DNA of 64,000 bases from Dallia pectoralis (taxonomy: Eukaryota; Chordata; Actinopteri; Esociformes; Umbridae): contig CM055760.1 of assembly GCA_029465975.1 (NCBI GenBank), positions 9,112,580 to 9,176,579 of the forward strand, read 5' to 3'. Positions 10,792 through 23,548 of this stretch are shown here, one piece after another. Below the pieces are notes generated by a model. The model did no database searches, had not been told where the DNA came from, and worked only from the letters and a program-made list of their open reading frames with translations. How positions within the stretch are numbered: the stretch's first letter is position 1; the number at the start of each line of letters is the position of its first letter. The translations under genes and the position numbers were made by a program.

Positions 10792-13700
10792 AAAAAAAAT
10801 ATGTTTAGGGTGAAACAATAAATGCATGAACTATTTCAAATGTGCTGCACACCGTTAACTCATTCACCTTAGCTGCCATAAAAAGAACACCTCTTATGCC
10901 CCTTCAAACGAGATCTACAGGCCATGTTTTGGTCTACAACTGGACAAACGTTTGAACATCTCATAGCAGAGTGCCGTTTCTGGTCTGACCCGTGGTTACA
11001 AACCATAATATTTGGAGTTCAGCGGTCCCACGAAATAATGACATGATTTTGACCAAAAGCTGGCTGACTGTGTTCTCATTCTACAAATATGCCGATTGAT
11101 AACATTGAATAATCTTTCATTTGCAGCACACAATATCTGTTGAAGCATTATTTCTCAACTTAATGTTGCCAGGGACATCGTTCCCATTCCTACACACACA
11201 GACGGTTTTAGTCTCCAGAGCCCGGATTAATCTTGTTGTAGCGTTTTCCCTGCGGCCAGTCGGTCTAGCAAACTACTAAAAGGTGACTTGAAAACCAATT
11301 CCGGACTTGCACTTTAGTAACAAGTCGGTTGTTAACAAATGGCACATATTATTTCGACTGAGATAATTGATCAGCTCCGGGTTTTACTGAATTCAATGTG
11401 TGGTTTTCCAGGTCTGTTAAATCAACATGCCCTGGAGCTTTCTTCGTGTCCTAAACGTACGTCGCAGGCCTGAAACGGTGCACAGTTGACACGGAGGTTA
11501 GGTCGAAGGCAATTTCTCCTATAAAAATCAGAGGCTTCTGCTTTCTAGCATTGTCACAATGGGTTATTGTCTGACCACAGTTCACACTAACGGCGTGACA
11601 CATCCGTATTTGTCGGACTCCGCTCTAAACGTCTTCAGACGCTTTATGTTTTTGTTTGTGAATTCAACGTGGAAAAGACGTTCAGAGGAACCATTCTTAT
11701 GACCTCATCCTCACTGTGATGTTATCCCTGGCAGGGGAGTAATTGTGAAGTTGGCCTGCAGTCTTACTCAATCAGCCCCAAAAGCAAAGTAAATACTCTG
11801 GCCATGACCCAATCTCACACACACACCACACACACACCACACCCATCCCCCCAGCAGGATGTCTGGGATTTCCTGAGGCCAATTAAAGGTTCTGGCGTGA
11901 GTCAGGGGGAATAAACTTCATGATGACCTCTGATGCACCCCAGGGGGTTTAGAGGAATTAATGATGATTATAAATGACTTGAACTTGCTGATTGAACAAA
12001 GATCTAGTTGAAGCTCTATTTCACTCACCCATTTAGAATCAAAAGGAGGCTGCCAGAGGCCCAGATCCTCATTTCACGGGACAGAAATCCTGGTCCGTTT
12101 GGCGGGGACAGTGTCAGATGACACATCTTGGAGCGATTTAGGTGTTTTTCTGTTAACGGACTCCAGTTTTTGGCATTTTTGGCATTATTGGAAAGAATGT
12201 ACACCATTGTCAACTAGAGTGTGTTATCTGCACATTCATCAATTCTACTCTGGTGTCTGACAGTCGTACTAATGTCTGATAATGCAATCTCACGGCAGAT
12301 CCCTTTTTGCAACATTTTGTACATTTCAGCAGTATTGGGTTTCTCAATAAGAACGTTCAGCAATAAGGAAGTGAGTTTTATAAACTGTGTTCAGGTTTGG
12401 GTCATGGCAAATAAAACCAGGGCCAGTCAGAGTCCCAACCAACCGTCACATCGAGGAAAACCCCCAATTCAGCCCAAATTTTCAATCTTGCATAATGCAA
12501 CAGAAAAGGCTGAGTGCCGAAGATCATTCAGTCTGTGACCCAGATATTCAACGTTTCTGATGTGGGGAGATACGTGCGGTTGTGACTCACTACAGAGAAA
12601 CGGGCCATTTTCTAGAAACCCATGCCTCGAGCTTCAAGAGCATTTTCACTAAATATCTACGTTTATTCTACCTATGAAACTTGTCATTATTTTCAGAGGC
12701 AGGAGGACATTGTGTTTTCTGTTTAGCGATGGAGGGACATTGATCTGTTTCTCCGCTGCCTGAGGCATATCGACTTTCCTGTGGTTGTCTGAGTTTTTTG
12801 AACAAGGCCTGTTGGTATGTACATTTTGCATCAGTTAAAGTCTGTATTTTGACAGAATTACGGATAAGCCCTTCTACACAAATGGATCAAATTCCACACA
12901 CTTATTATAATACCATTTAATAGAAGTGAAAACCTCAGGTTGATTATCACTTTGGAAAATCTAGGGAGGGCGTCAGAATGGGACACAGGCTAAAGAGAAG
13001 TTAACACGAGTGGATCTATTGCTAGCACATTAGCAACACACATGTCCAATGCGAGATTATCGGATTTATAATTACATTTTATATAATGGCCAAATATTAT
13101 TACACTATACATACACTATGCTCTTTTGATTTGGTGCTTCAATGTTTCATATTAGGTCCACATTTTTGTTATAGAGAAAAATCTACCATTTCCCAATACT
13201 GATGTTCACTAGTCACACTAGTCACATGCACAACACAGCGTTTGTTATCGGCGTAGGGAAATGCTTGGGTCACACTTAAAAAAAATATTAAGTAAAGTAA
13301 ACAAAATATAAACTAATAAAAGACAGTCAGTGGACACTGTTTATAGTGTAGATGGTACAGCAGGTATTTAATTTGGATATGGTTCTTTGTATATTGAGTG
13401 TCTGTGGCGTTCAAGTGAGGAGAGACCGTGTCCAATGAAAGTATCTGTGGTTGAGTGTGTCCATGAGAAGTGTTTGTGTACAGTACATGTCAAACCTCGT
13501 CCCCAAGCTACTGCACATTGTGCAGATAAGCCCGGTACAGGAAACAGTCAAAGTTGGCCTCAGTGAGAGTGGCGATATCATTTTACAGGAGAGATATTAC
13601 TGAGTGAGTTAATATCAATGTCCTGCAATGCATGGCTCAAATTGGAATTTCTGACGTATAATACTGTGAACAGAAACACGGAAACAATTCTTTCATGTCT

Positions 13701-16700
13701 AAGCCATTCACTAAATATGTTACATAATGTAATGTTTCATTAAGCAGCTAGCTGGCTACAGCGGTGACATTATCACAGTGAACACATTTAATTTAATTTA
13801 TCGAATTAACTATATATGTTTCTGCCCCAAGAGAGTATAGTATCTATTGCCATATGCTCTTCTGTCCCACAACAATGTTGACTGTGACTGGCGCCATTTT
13901 GGTACATATGGCAAGCAGCTAATGGTGGTGAGGAAGATGATTTGATGATTGACTTTGCCTATTCAGCCAATGCCTATTGCACTAGGACTTTCTGAACCAT
14001 CTAATTGGCTGTCTTTGAGCAATAATTGACGTAGGGCAAAGCTCAACATTTTGTGCATTCAGGGGCGGAAATGTTTGGAAAGGTCCAAATCTACATGGGT
14101 CCATGTTTCACTGTTGGTGGGACATGACAATTGCGACACCAGGGATGTGTGTTTGGTTTGACGGGTCAGTACTAGCCGTGTATTCACTCACAGCTTACTG
14201 GACCGGCTATGTATACTACAATATGTGTTTTAATGGATATCGAATGTGATTTATGTGTGAGTTTACACATAATTATTAGGCTTAAACAAATTCTGAACAA
14301 TTTATATTTTGAGATGGTGTTGGAATCAGATAGGGGTGCAATTTTTTCGTGGGTTTATTGATGTAAAAGCCGACGAGAGTTGTCTTTCGAGGCATAATCT
14401 CCTTAGCTAGCTATATAGCCTCCTTAGCTTTCCACATTTCAATGTAAAATAATCTGCTTTGTTACAAAACACTATTATCGTGGCAAATGTTGTTGCATTT
14501 GTTTGTTTAACTTACAACCTTATCCTGTTTGAAGTTCAAGTTGACATCTTAAACAATGTTGCTGGACATCATGCATTTGTCACAGAGAAAGACTGCTGAG
14601 TTCACACTCTCCTTCAACCATGAAATGCTAGACTTTCTGCTAAACCCATTTTGAGGCGGATTCTATGGAGGGTACCGAGTTGTTCCATGAACTGTTTGCA
14701 CAGCGGATGAGATTGTATTAGGTTGTCAATGCAAACGTGCCCATTTCACGCACAGCCTAGCTGAGTTTTCACAATTTGTTCTAATTTCAAGGGCCACTGT
14801 GTCAAATCCTGCCTTTCTTGTCTTCTTACTCTTCTTACATTACCAGAATAATATCCGCTAGGCCAATGTGGTTGAGGGAGGGAGTTCAGTAACACAAGTG
14901 TCAAAAGCAACAATAACAGTCTATAAGTCGATACAAACTGATGACAGACCAGCGGTAGAGTTTAAATGGTGAATATCTAAGGATCACTGAACAGAATTGT
15001 AGAAACAAATATTTGAAACATTACTTTGAGGCATTTACCTCCAGATCCATTCTGGTCATTTATGCTTTTTGCTTTACCAATAGTCCAGTGCAGAGTACTG
15101 TAGAACAGTCGTATTATGTGAATACAATGCGCTGTAAAAATATGTTTAAAAAACCCTCACAGCACATCAGAATGTTATTGTGAGAAATGTCTCTGCTCTC
15201 GACCGTTGAAAGAAAATACCCCACTCTGCCCCTACATCTTTGTTCGAATTAAGCCATCCATTTATCTCCCCAATTCCTATTCATGCTCAGTTAATTACAC
15301 CCAAATCTGGACGGTGCTTGGTAATTGCATCGCCTTCCTTGAGAACCTTGACATTATCCCAGTGCAGGATTTGAACCGTGGTCTGGCCACAACACAGGCA
15401 ACTTCAGGGGACCCGGTGTTTGGATTAACATACTGTAAATCAACCATCTCCGGTTAATAAAATCGGGTCACTTTGCAGCCCAGAGTACGAGTTGATAATT
15501 ACAGTGATTTTTCAATGTTTTGGTAACAGCAGTCATATTGTGCGTTTGACTTCAGTTTATCATTATTTATTTTTTCCACCCGTCGTCTCAACCAACCATT
15601 GCACTTCTCCCGCTGATTCCATTTCGGCTGGTCAACATCTGACATGATTATTCTCCGACAGGCTTTCTTCCTTATAGGACCTCTTCTTATTTCGCCTGTG
15701 TTTTTGTGAAACGCTGTGGAAAAGGTCTGTTGCCACAGCAACGCACCTTTCAGGAGGGAGACTCAAGCCGATCTATGAGTATGGTGTTGAAGATAGTGAA
15801 CAGGAAGCTAGCTACTTTTGATGATTTTCAGTTTGGTATTTTTGTGTGTGGATACGTTCGCTAACCATCTAGCTTGATACCTATAGCTTCCTCAGAGGGA
15901 GAGCAGTTAATTCTGTGTTAGTCGTCTTAGTTAAAAAACAATGGTTTTACATGTTGTTGAGTAAAATCCATGTTATTATTTCACTCTATTTCAATCATTA
16001 AATATATTGTCTGGGTTCATCCGGATATTGACTATTTGTTATAGCAACAATTTGATTACATTTTTGCTTTTGTTCACTCTCAGTTCATGGGATTCTGTTC
16101 TTCTCTGGCTTACTTGAAGCTTGGTCATTTTACTGTAGTCTGTTTAAAAGGTCCATGTCATTCAAAACACATTCACAGAAAGAACAAATCTAGCGTAGCT
16201 AAACATTGTAGATAGTGGAAATTCCCATCAATGAAGTCAAAGTCATTTCGGTATGTTAGCTTTACGTGCGTGCTAGCAAGCTAGCTTGATTATGAAAAAC
16301 CTGTTAACGCCTACTAAAAATGAACAACACTAATCGTTTTAAAATAATTGTGTGCCTCATTGCCTTAACTTCGGCGGCCTGTAATATTTTTAATATTTGT
16401 CATTCTATACTGCACATGCAACACGAAACACCTTAAAAAAACACTCCTAGGTCCTACAAGTCGTATTTTAGGTGCTAGCCTATCCTCTTTCACTTCATTG
16501 TCCTTAGCTAACTGTTATATTTGCCTTATTCGTGGGCCGATGGTACTGTGAGACGGAGTTCTCAGAAACAATATAACGTCTGATTGAAATCATATGTTCT
16601 AACGCCCAGTCAGACGTCACACGTGCACCTGGGAGTCCTCAGTGTGGTGCAAAATGGATGGAAAACTCGTGTCTTCAAACCCCAAATGTAATTTCCCACA

Positions 16701-17757
16701 GAACAGGAAATACCAAGGTCTGGCTCTTTTAAAGTAAATTATCAACACATTATGTGACTCAGTATTATTCCCTGGCTTCATCCCGATGTCCACTAGCTGA
16801 TCCACTAGCTGAAAACAACAGATCTGTGTTCACTAAATAAATGCGTTAGTGGCCCAGAAACGTTTTGTGGTAATTGTTTTGATTTACAATTGATCGGTCG
16901 GTTGGTCACAAGGCTGGCGAGCCATCGTGGTTCTACCTGTGTCAGTTTGTTACCATGGTTACCCTGCTCTGTCCTATCTAACCGGATAAAATGCACAGGA
17001 ATATTGGGTCCAAACTTAGTCTGCACTAGCGTGATATCATTTTTGAGTTGCCACATTTATCCCATTTTTCCGCAGCGCCGTAAGTGCAAATTGACAACGA
17101 TCTGAACAATGCGAGAAACGAGGTAAAACGACGTAGAACAGCTGCGCCAGGTTTATTGGCTCACGGATCCGCATGAAGGCCCATTGGACGACACACGCAC
17201 GTCATCCATCTAAATAATCAGGACTCATCCAATCCCATTAGTTGGACTGCTTCTGTCGTTTGGGTTTAAAATGTAATATGTCACACTCGTCTGTACCAGC
17301 GAGCCATTTTAGGGAGGGATACTGTAACTTAGTGACCAGTGCGTCCGGTGTACGCTGTCCTCAAGGCCACTCTGCCACCACAGGAACCTCCGCGACAGAC
17401 AGGGAATTACCATCTGTCTTCTATATTATACACAACTACTGTCTCTGTATTGCCATGGACCAGCGGGGTATTGACCACTAAAAGCACATGCAGGGTGTCA
17501 AGTCTTCTGTAACCAGTAGACGTGATTAAAGGGATGCGGCGTGTGACTGTGTGATATGTCTATCAATAGCACTGATCATTTGGACAGTGATTCAACAGCA
17601 CTCATCATTTAGACAGTGATGCCACTGTGTTTTTGGAAGTTGGACATAACAACCTGTTTCCTGCTAAGGCTTTTTTATCGGTAGGGAAATGGTTGCACAC
17701 CACATAGATGTGGTGTCTCTGATAAGTCTGGTTGGGACTCCGGGTGAAAGAGAGTCC

Positions 17758-18012
17758 AGATGCCTGGGTGGAGTGTGGGGACCAGGGTGGAGCCTGGGTG
17801 GAGTCTGGGGACCAGGGCAGTGACAGGGTGGAGCCTGGGTGAAGTCTGGTGGAGTGTGGGGACAAGGGTGGTGACAGGGTGGAGGCTGGTGGAGTCTGGG
17901 GACCAGGGCGGTGACAGGGCGGTGACAGGGTGGAGCCTGGGGACCAGGGCGGTGACAGGGTGGAGGCTGGTGGATTCTGGGGCGGTGACAGGGTGGAGTC
18001 TGGGGGAGTCTG
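17758..18012. repeat. G-rich irregular minisatellite
   Basis: Blocks such as GGTGACAGGGTGGAG, CTGGGGACCAGGG and GGTGGAGTCTGG are shuffled in an irregular tandem array. The + strand has many GGG runs spaced by a few bases, so G-quadruplex formation is possible. Open frames on both strands follow from repetition and encode nothing recognisable. Confidence 0.85.
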
Positions 18013-18295
18013 GTGTTTGTATGCTGGACATTATAAATGGCCATGGTCTAGTCCACATATGCATGGTTTTCTGTCTGGGCGGTCTGTCTGTCTCCCTGAC
18101 TCTCAATGTCTGTCGGCATCTGTCTTTATACGAATGTCTGTCTATCTGACTCAATGCCTATGTCAGTCTATCTGGATATGTTTGTCAAACATACTCAATT
18201 TGATATTTGTCAGCTTCTGGCTGTCTGTCTGTATATGACTGTCATCTTCTGGTTGTCTGTCTCTATATGTCTGTCATCTTCTGGCTGTCTGTATA

Positions 18296-18751
18296 CACTG
18301 ATGAGCCAAAATGTTATGATGCTGTTGGACCTCTGTGTGCCGCCAAAACCGAGCTGACCCTCCTGAGGCATGGACTCTACCAGACCCCTGAAGGTTTCCT
18401 GTGGTATCTGAAAGCAAAACATTAGCAGCAGATCCTTCAGCAGCAGATCCTGTGGATTGGTACAGCACAGTTTGTTGGTACTCACCACTCATAAACTGGG
18501 AGCACCACACAAGGCCTTTCCGTTTCAGAGAAGCACTGATCTGCTATCTGATCATAACAATTTGGCCCATGTCAATTTCGCTCAGGAATTAACTCCTGCC
18601 CATTTCTCCTGCATCCAACATGTTGGCCACAAGAACTGATTGTTCAATTACCCTCTAATCTAACCCCACTTTGACATCTGCCCTTGTTTGGAGTCAATCA
18701 TGGTTATTCGCTTAACTTGCTACGGGATTTTTTTTTTGGCACATCAGTGTG
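18296..18751 (+). mobile_element. Non-autonomous TIR element, copy 1
   Basis: The element begins CACTGATGAGCCAAAATG and ends TTTGGCACATCAGTGTG, an inverted-repeat pair. Its interior shares blocks with copies at 27701-28134 and 55240-55641: a CCTGCCCATTTCTCCT-like string and a TCTGATCATAACAATTTGG-like string. It has no transposase. The family is a short DNA transposon that I cannot name with certainty. Confidence 0.75.
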
Positions 18752-20689
18752 TGTCTGTCTGACTGTTTGACTGGCTCCATGATCATGTCTGTCAGCCTCT
18801 GTCTGTTTGTCTGCCAACGGGAAAAAAATGTATTGGTGATGCCACTGTATACTGCACTCAGCATCACATTCATTGGTATTCCCACAAATTTTGCATTTGA
18901 ATTTTTGGGAACTCGCATTCCATTCAACTCCTAAAAAATAAAATCACTTTGTTGTGACAAACAGTTCTACAATCTCGAGTAAAGCTCAACCTTGAACACC
19001 GAAAACAAAAGCCTCCCTCCAAAAAACAGACGTCTTACGCTTCTTTACAGGAGAAAACCCTCATGTGTCTTTTTGATTGCGTTAAGCAATCTCCCAATCC
19101 AATGAATTGAATCAACATATTTGTTAATTACATTTGAACGAAATCCTGTGGCTGTACCTCACATAACGTAGTTAGTAAATGTCAGGACACAGGCGCGGCA
19201 GGATCAGAGCAATTTTAATGAATGAAAAGAGCTAGGGCCTTACTAAACCAGAACAAGACATAAAAGGACGGAAAGTTACGAAAAGGACCGGAATCCCAAA
19301 AACATTACAGACAAGACACAAAAGGAAAGGAATAACTTATATGGAAAGGGTTATTAGCTCCACAGGTGAGGGCAAAAAAACAACAAACAGGTGTTCGTGC
19401 TTTTAACGAGAAACATAAGGCATTGGATTCTGACAGGCCCACCACGCCATGGCGTAACGCCTGTGGAATAATTATAGTCGATCCATAATTTGGTCGATCC
19501 AAAAAAATATTCAGATTAAATTATAACGTAAAAAAAGATAGTAAAATATCCATTCGATGAGTGGATAGTCCGGATATCCCATTTACATTAGTGCGTGACA
19601 CGATTCACACACCTGCTAAATATCACATGTACACTTTCGTTTCCATACCGACACGCCCATGCGGACGATTTACAGAATGCACCGGAAATATGTCTGACAT
19701 AACCCGGTTCTCTGTAGATGGACCTGATCGACCCGTCTCATGTCACTGAACTTCCTGATAGCAACTTAGTGTTTCGCGCTATCATGAACAAAACAGTCAA
19801 TTATCCCAATGTGCGTTTCCCTGAGTTCATGTTTAATAATAAATGAGACATTGTGATTATTTGTGGCACGTTCGAGGACACGGCGCTATTGTATCGTGTG
19901 AGCAGTGAGCCCTGAAAGTGAGGTGAGAGTGACAGAACGGGTCTCACCGACCGGATCAGGTTACCTCAGCGAGGAGACAGGCCTATCTCCATCTCCCCTT
20001 CAGCGCACACCCTCTCTGTACACTCTTACTCTAAAAGCGACACGCCCTACCCACAGAACATAAGAAACCAGTGTGCACTGATCAGGTGTGCTCTGGGTAA
20101 TATGGTTCAAACTGAATGCTTGCCTTATAAGAAAAAGCTCAGAAAACACAGTAGGCACTCTATGTTCCCATTGAACGTTACCTGTTCAGATGCATTTTCA
20201 GATTAGAACGCGTACCGACAGATCCGGTTCTCCAGGTGCCTCTGTTCCTTATATAATTCAACATTGCCGTTTCATCCTGTCTGTGGCCCACACTTGGGGA
20301 TATTGGGCTATGAAGTCGATATTTCCTAAGGACAGTCTGTACATCCAAAGAGGGACATTACTGTGTTAAATATGGGGATATTGTTACACATTCAAGAAAG
20401 GCAATATCCACCATACCACCGCCTCATCGTATCTAAAGAAGCAGTAACTCAGAACGAAAGCTGTACGGCAACTAGAATGATGGAATTAGGCTTGTGCATC
20501 CTTCATTCAAAGTCTGCGATGTGACATTTGAGAACCAGTTTTAAGAGTAATCAGGTCCCGGAGCAGAAGAACGATATTCTTTTTTTCTGTTTGTGTTGTG
20601 TGATGCTTTGTTCTGCTGTGGGACAGGCGTTCTTTTCTGCTCTTCAAGAACAGACATCATTGATTGACAGCTTTGGGGATGGTGGCCTC

Positions 20690-20914
20690 TGTCTCTGTCT
20701 CTCTCTTTTTCTGTCTCAATCTCTCTCTCTCTTTCTCCCTCTCTCTGATTCTCTCTCCCTCTCTCTCTCTCTCTGTCTCTCTCTCTGTCTCCCTCTCCCT
20801 CTCTCCCTCCCTCTCTCTCTCTCTCTCTCTGTCTCTCTCGCTCTCTCTCTCTTAGTCTCTCTCTCTCTCTGTCTCCCTCTCTCCCTCTCTCCCTCTCTCT
20901 GTCTCCCTCTCTCC

Positions 20915-20958
<44 letters not shown>

Positions 20959-20974
20959 TCTCTCTCTGTCTCCC

Positions 20975-21012
<38 letters not shown>

Positions 21013-21032
21013 TTCTGTCTCCCTCTCTCTCT
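20690..21032. repeat. CT-rich microsatellite tract
   Basis: About 340 bp of interrupted (CT)n with GTCTCC and CCCTCTCT interruptions. It is polypyrimidine on the + strand, can form triplex, and could mimic a polypyrimidine tract upstream of an acceptor. Leu/Ser-rich and Arg/Glu-rich frames here are not genes. Confidence 0.95.
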
Positions 21033-21517
21033 GTTTCGCACTGACAGGTCTGAGGAGTGTAAGGCTGGCTAACAAAACCAGGCCACAGTGTAATTTCACA
21101 TTTGTTACACGGCCAATAGCGTGCGGTCTGTCATGTCACTGTGCATCTGTTTATCCCGTGTCCCCAGGGGAGCGTGGCCCATTCACTGGAATATACAGCA
21201 TGTACCGTAGGTCACTTGACATGCAGTCAGTGGACACATTGTAGCATGAATATGATAGAGATCCATACAAGTCAATGCGGTGAGAAAGTTTTCCGCATTT
21301 CCCTGGGAGCATTTATGTTCGCACCGTGTTTGTATTTCTGTCGCAGGCCAGATAACTAACAATTCCTGACTGTTTTTATCGCATACTGAAGGTTCAGGCA
21401 AAGATTAGGCTTTTCAGTGGAGTGAAAGAGCAGGACGCAGATATTGGCTCGTGGCTGTTATTTTCCACTGTGATAGTAAATAAGCACCCGATACCATTTA
21501 GCTGAGCTTTGGGTAGA

Positions 21518-21593
21518 CAGGAGGAGAGGGAGGAGGAGGAGGAGGAGGAGGAGAGGGAGGAGGAGGAGGAGAGGGAGGAGGAGGAGGTAGCGG
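21518..21593. repeat. GGA trinucleotide tract
   Basis: An interrupted (GGA)n run (GAGGAGGAGG with GAGAGGGAGG breaks), about 75 bp. It lies in intron 1 roughly 550 bp before the second exon. Confidence 0.92.
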
Positions 21594-22136
21594 AGGTGAG
21601 AGCCGTCAGAGGGAACAACATTCATCCCATTTTGTTTCACACCCTGGATACCATTGTGTGGGCTTTAATTGTGTGTTTGCATGCATACGTGTGTGTGTGT
21701 GTGTGTGCATATTTGATTTTGTGTGACTCAGTTCTGACTGGGTCTATGGCAACACAGGGCTGCACGGGGAGATACCAGATACGAGAAATGCCAGTTAGCA
21801 AACCAACCGCAATGAGGAAGTGAGCCGTGCGTACGGACAGCATGGCCGCCCGGCTTAAGATCGGCGACGCAGCAGGTCATTGCTTGGATCGAGTGTGTGT
21901 CGTCGGCTCCGTTGCTACGGTATTCTGAACGTGCCTTCAGGGGGGCTGGATGGGCACCAGCGGCATTTAGGAGTTACGCTTTTCCGTCTGTGTCACCGTC
22001 TACGTGTTGGTGTGAATGTGTGTGTTTGGGTTTTAGGAAGCGGCTCAGCTTCACCTCTCCGCCTCATCCTGGGCTCCTTCCCCTGGAGTCGCCGTGACTC
22101 ATTGATCATGTGTCTCTTTTCCTTTTCTGTTGGCAG

Positions 22137-22825
22137 ACAACGGAAGCCCTCGGCTGCCTGAGATGCACCACTGGCGGGAGGAAACAGAGCAGAATATAAC
22201 TGAGAGAGGGCAGACGGCCTGCGTTGGACTGACGCGGAGGACTGCAGACAGAACCTGATCGGGTGGAGCGACATAAGAGCGATGCGGGAGGAAGGCGACG
22301 AGGACTTGCCGCGTTTACCCATCATCCCTGGAATCCACTAATACCGGTATCGATCCCCGTTCACGCTTCGTAAGATCGCTCAGGGGGTTGACCCCTGATA
22401 AGACCCTCGGACCTTGTGGCGTCAAGAAGTCTAGGTTCCAGGCTCGTGTGGGCGTCCTACCATGTCCTGGTAGAGCCCTGCCCCAGCGCCAAACCTAAAG
22501 CCGGCGATAAACTAACGGAAGACCAACGGACAGCCTCAAGAACGGCGGGAGGATCAAACGTTCCTGAGTCGCTCCTAGGTCCTAGTTATCGTTTTCCCCT
22601 GAATGGAAAGCTCGTCGCTCTCTTCCCATCAAGCCCCTGTAGCTGTGAAGATTTACACATATTCCTACCCCGAATTGGACATTCATCCGTATCTTCTCTC
22701 TGCCCTCTTTGGTCTCGCCACAATCTTCGGGGTTTGACCCCTGGACACACCCCTTTTCACCCACCGGCACGTTCACGCCTGCGCTCACCACGTTTTCCTC
22801 GGTGTTCGCCGCGTGGCAGACGACC
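22137..22825 (+). other. gnaz: GNAZ 5' untranslated part of exon 2
   Basis: The acceptor TTTTCTGTTGGCAG/ACAACGG opens an exon that runs to the start codon at 22826. This leader has upstream ATGs at about 22163, 22282, 22462 and 22603 followed by short frames, which could lower translation of the main frame. The exon start is inferred from the acceptor; an internal start cannot be excluded. Confidence 0.6.
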
Positions 22826-23548
22826 ATGGGTTGCCGGCAGAGTTCGGAGGAGAAGGAGGCGGCCCGGCGTTCCCGGCGTATTGACCGCCACCTGCGCTCC
22901 GAGAGCCAGCGGCAGCGCCGCGAGATCAAGCTCCTCCTCTTGGGCACCAGCAATTCTGGCAAGAGCACCATCGTCAAGCAGATGAAGATCATCCACAGTG
23001 GAGGCTTCAACCTGGACGCCTGCAAGGAGTACAAGCCCCTCATCCTGTACAACGCCATCGACTCGCTCACGCGCATCATCAGGGCCCTCGCTGCGCTCAA
23101 GATCGACTTCCACAACCCGGACCGCGCCTACGACGCCGTGCAGCTCTTCGCCCTGACCGGACCGGCGGAGAGCAAAGGGGAGATCACGGCGGAACTCCAG
23201 GGGGTCATGAAGCGCCTGTGGGCCGACACGGGGGTGCAGGAGTGCTTCTGCCGCTCCAACGAGTACCACCTGGAGGACAACACCGCCTACTACCTGAACG
23301 ACCTGGACCGCATCTCCTCCGCCGACTACATCCCCACGGTGGAGGACATCCTGCGTTCGCGCGACATGACCACGGGCATCGTGGAGAACAAGTTCACCTT
23401 CAAGGAGCTCACCTTCAAGATGGTCGACGTCGGCGGGCAGCGTTCGGAGAGGAAGAAGTGGATCCACTGCTTCGAGGGTGTGACCGCCATAATTTTCTGC
23501 GTGGAGCTAAGCGGCTACGACCTCAAGCTCTACGAGGACAACCAGACG
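22826..23548 (+). CDS. gnaz: GNAZ first coding exon (residues 1-241)
   Basis: It carries the lipidation signal, P-loop, helical domain, switch I and switch II, and ends after the DNQT residues at donor ACG/GTAAGG. It is GC-rich at codon third positions, in contrast to the AT-rich surrounding introns. Reading past the donor soon leaves Gα homology. Confidence 0.98.

Larger units (their letters stand above)
18752..22136. other. GNAZ intron 1, right part; no gene seen
   Basis: No coding exon is recognisable. It includes a CT tract and a GGA tract (separate entries), a GT run near 21690-21706, and a good acceptor at the right end (TTTTCCTTTTCTGTTGGCAG). The open frames across the CT/GA tract are low-complexity artefacts. 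Confidence 0.5.

Noticed and set aside
20528..21244. 238-codon Leu/Ser frame and antisense Arg/Glu frame
   Set aside because: Low-complexity CT/GA tract without coding signature.
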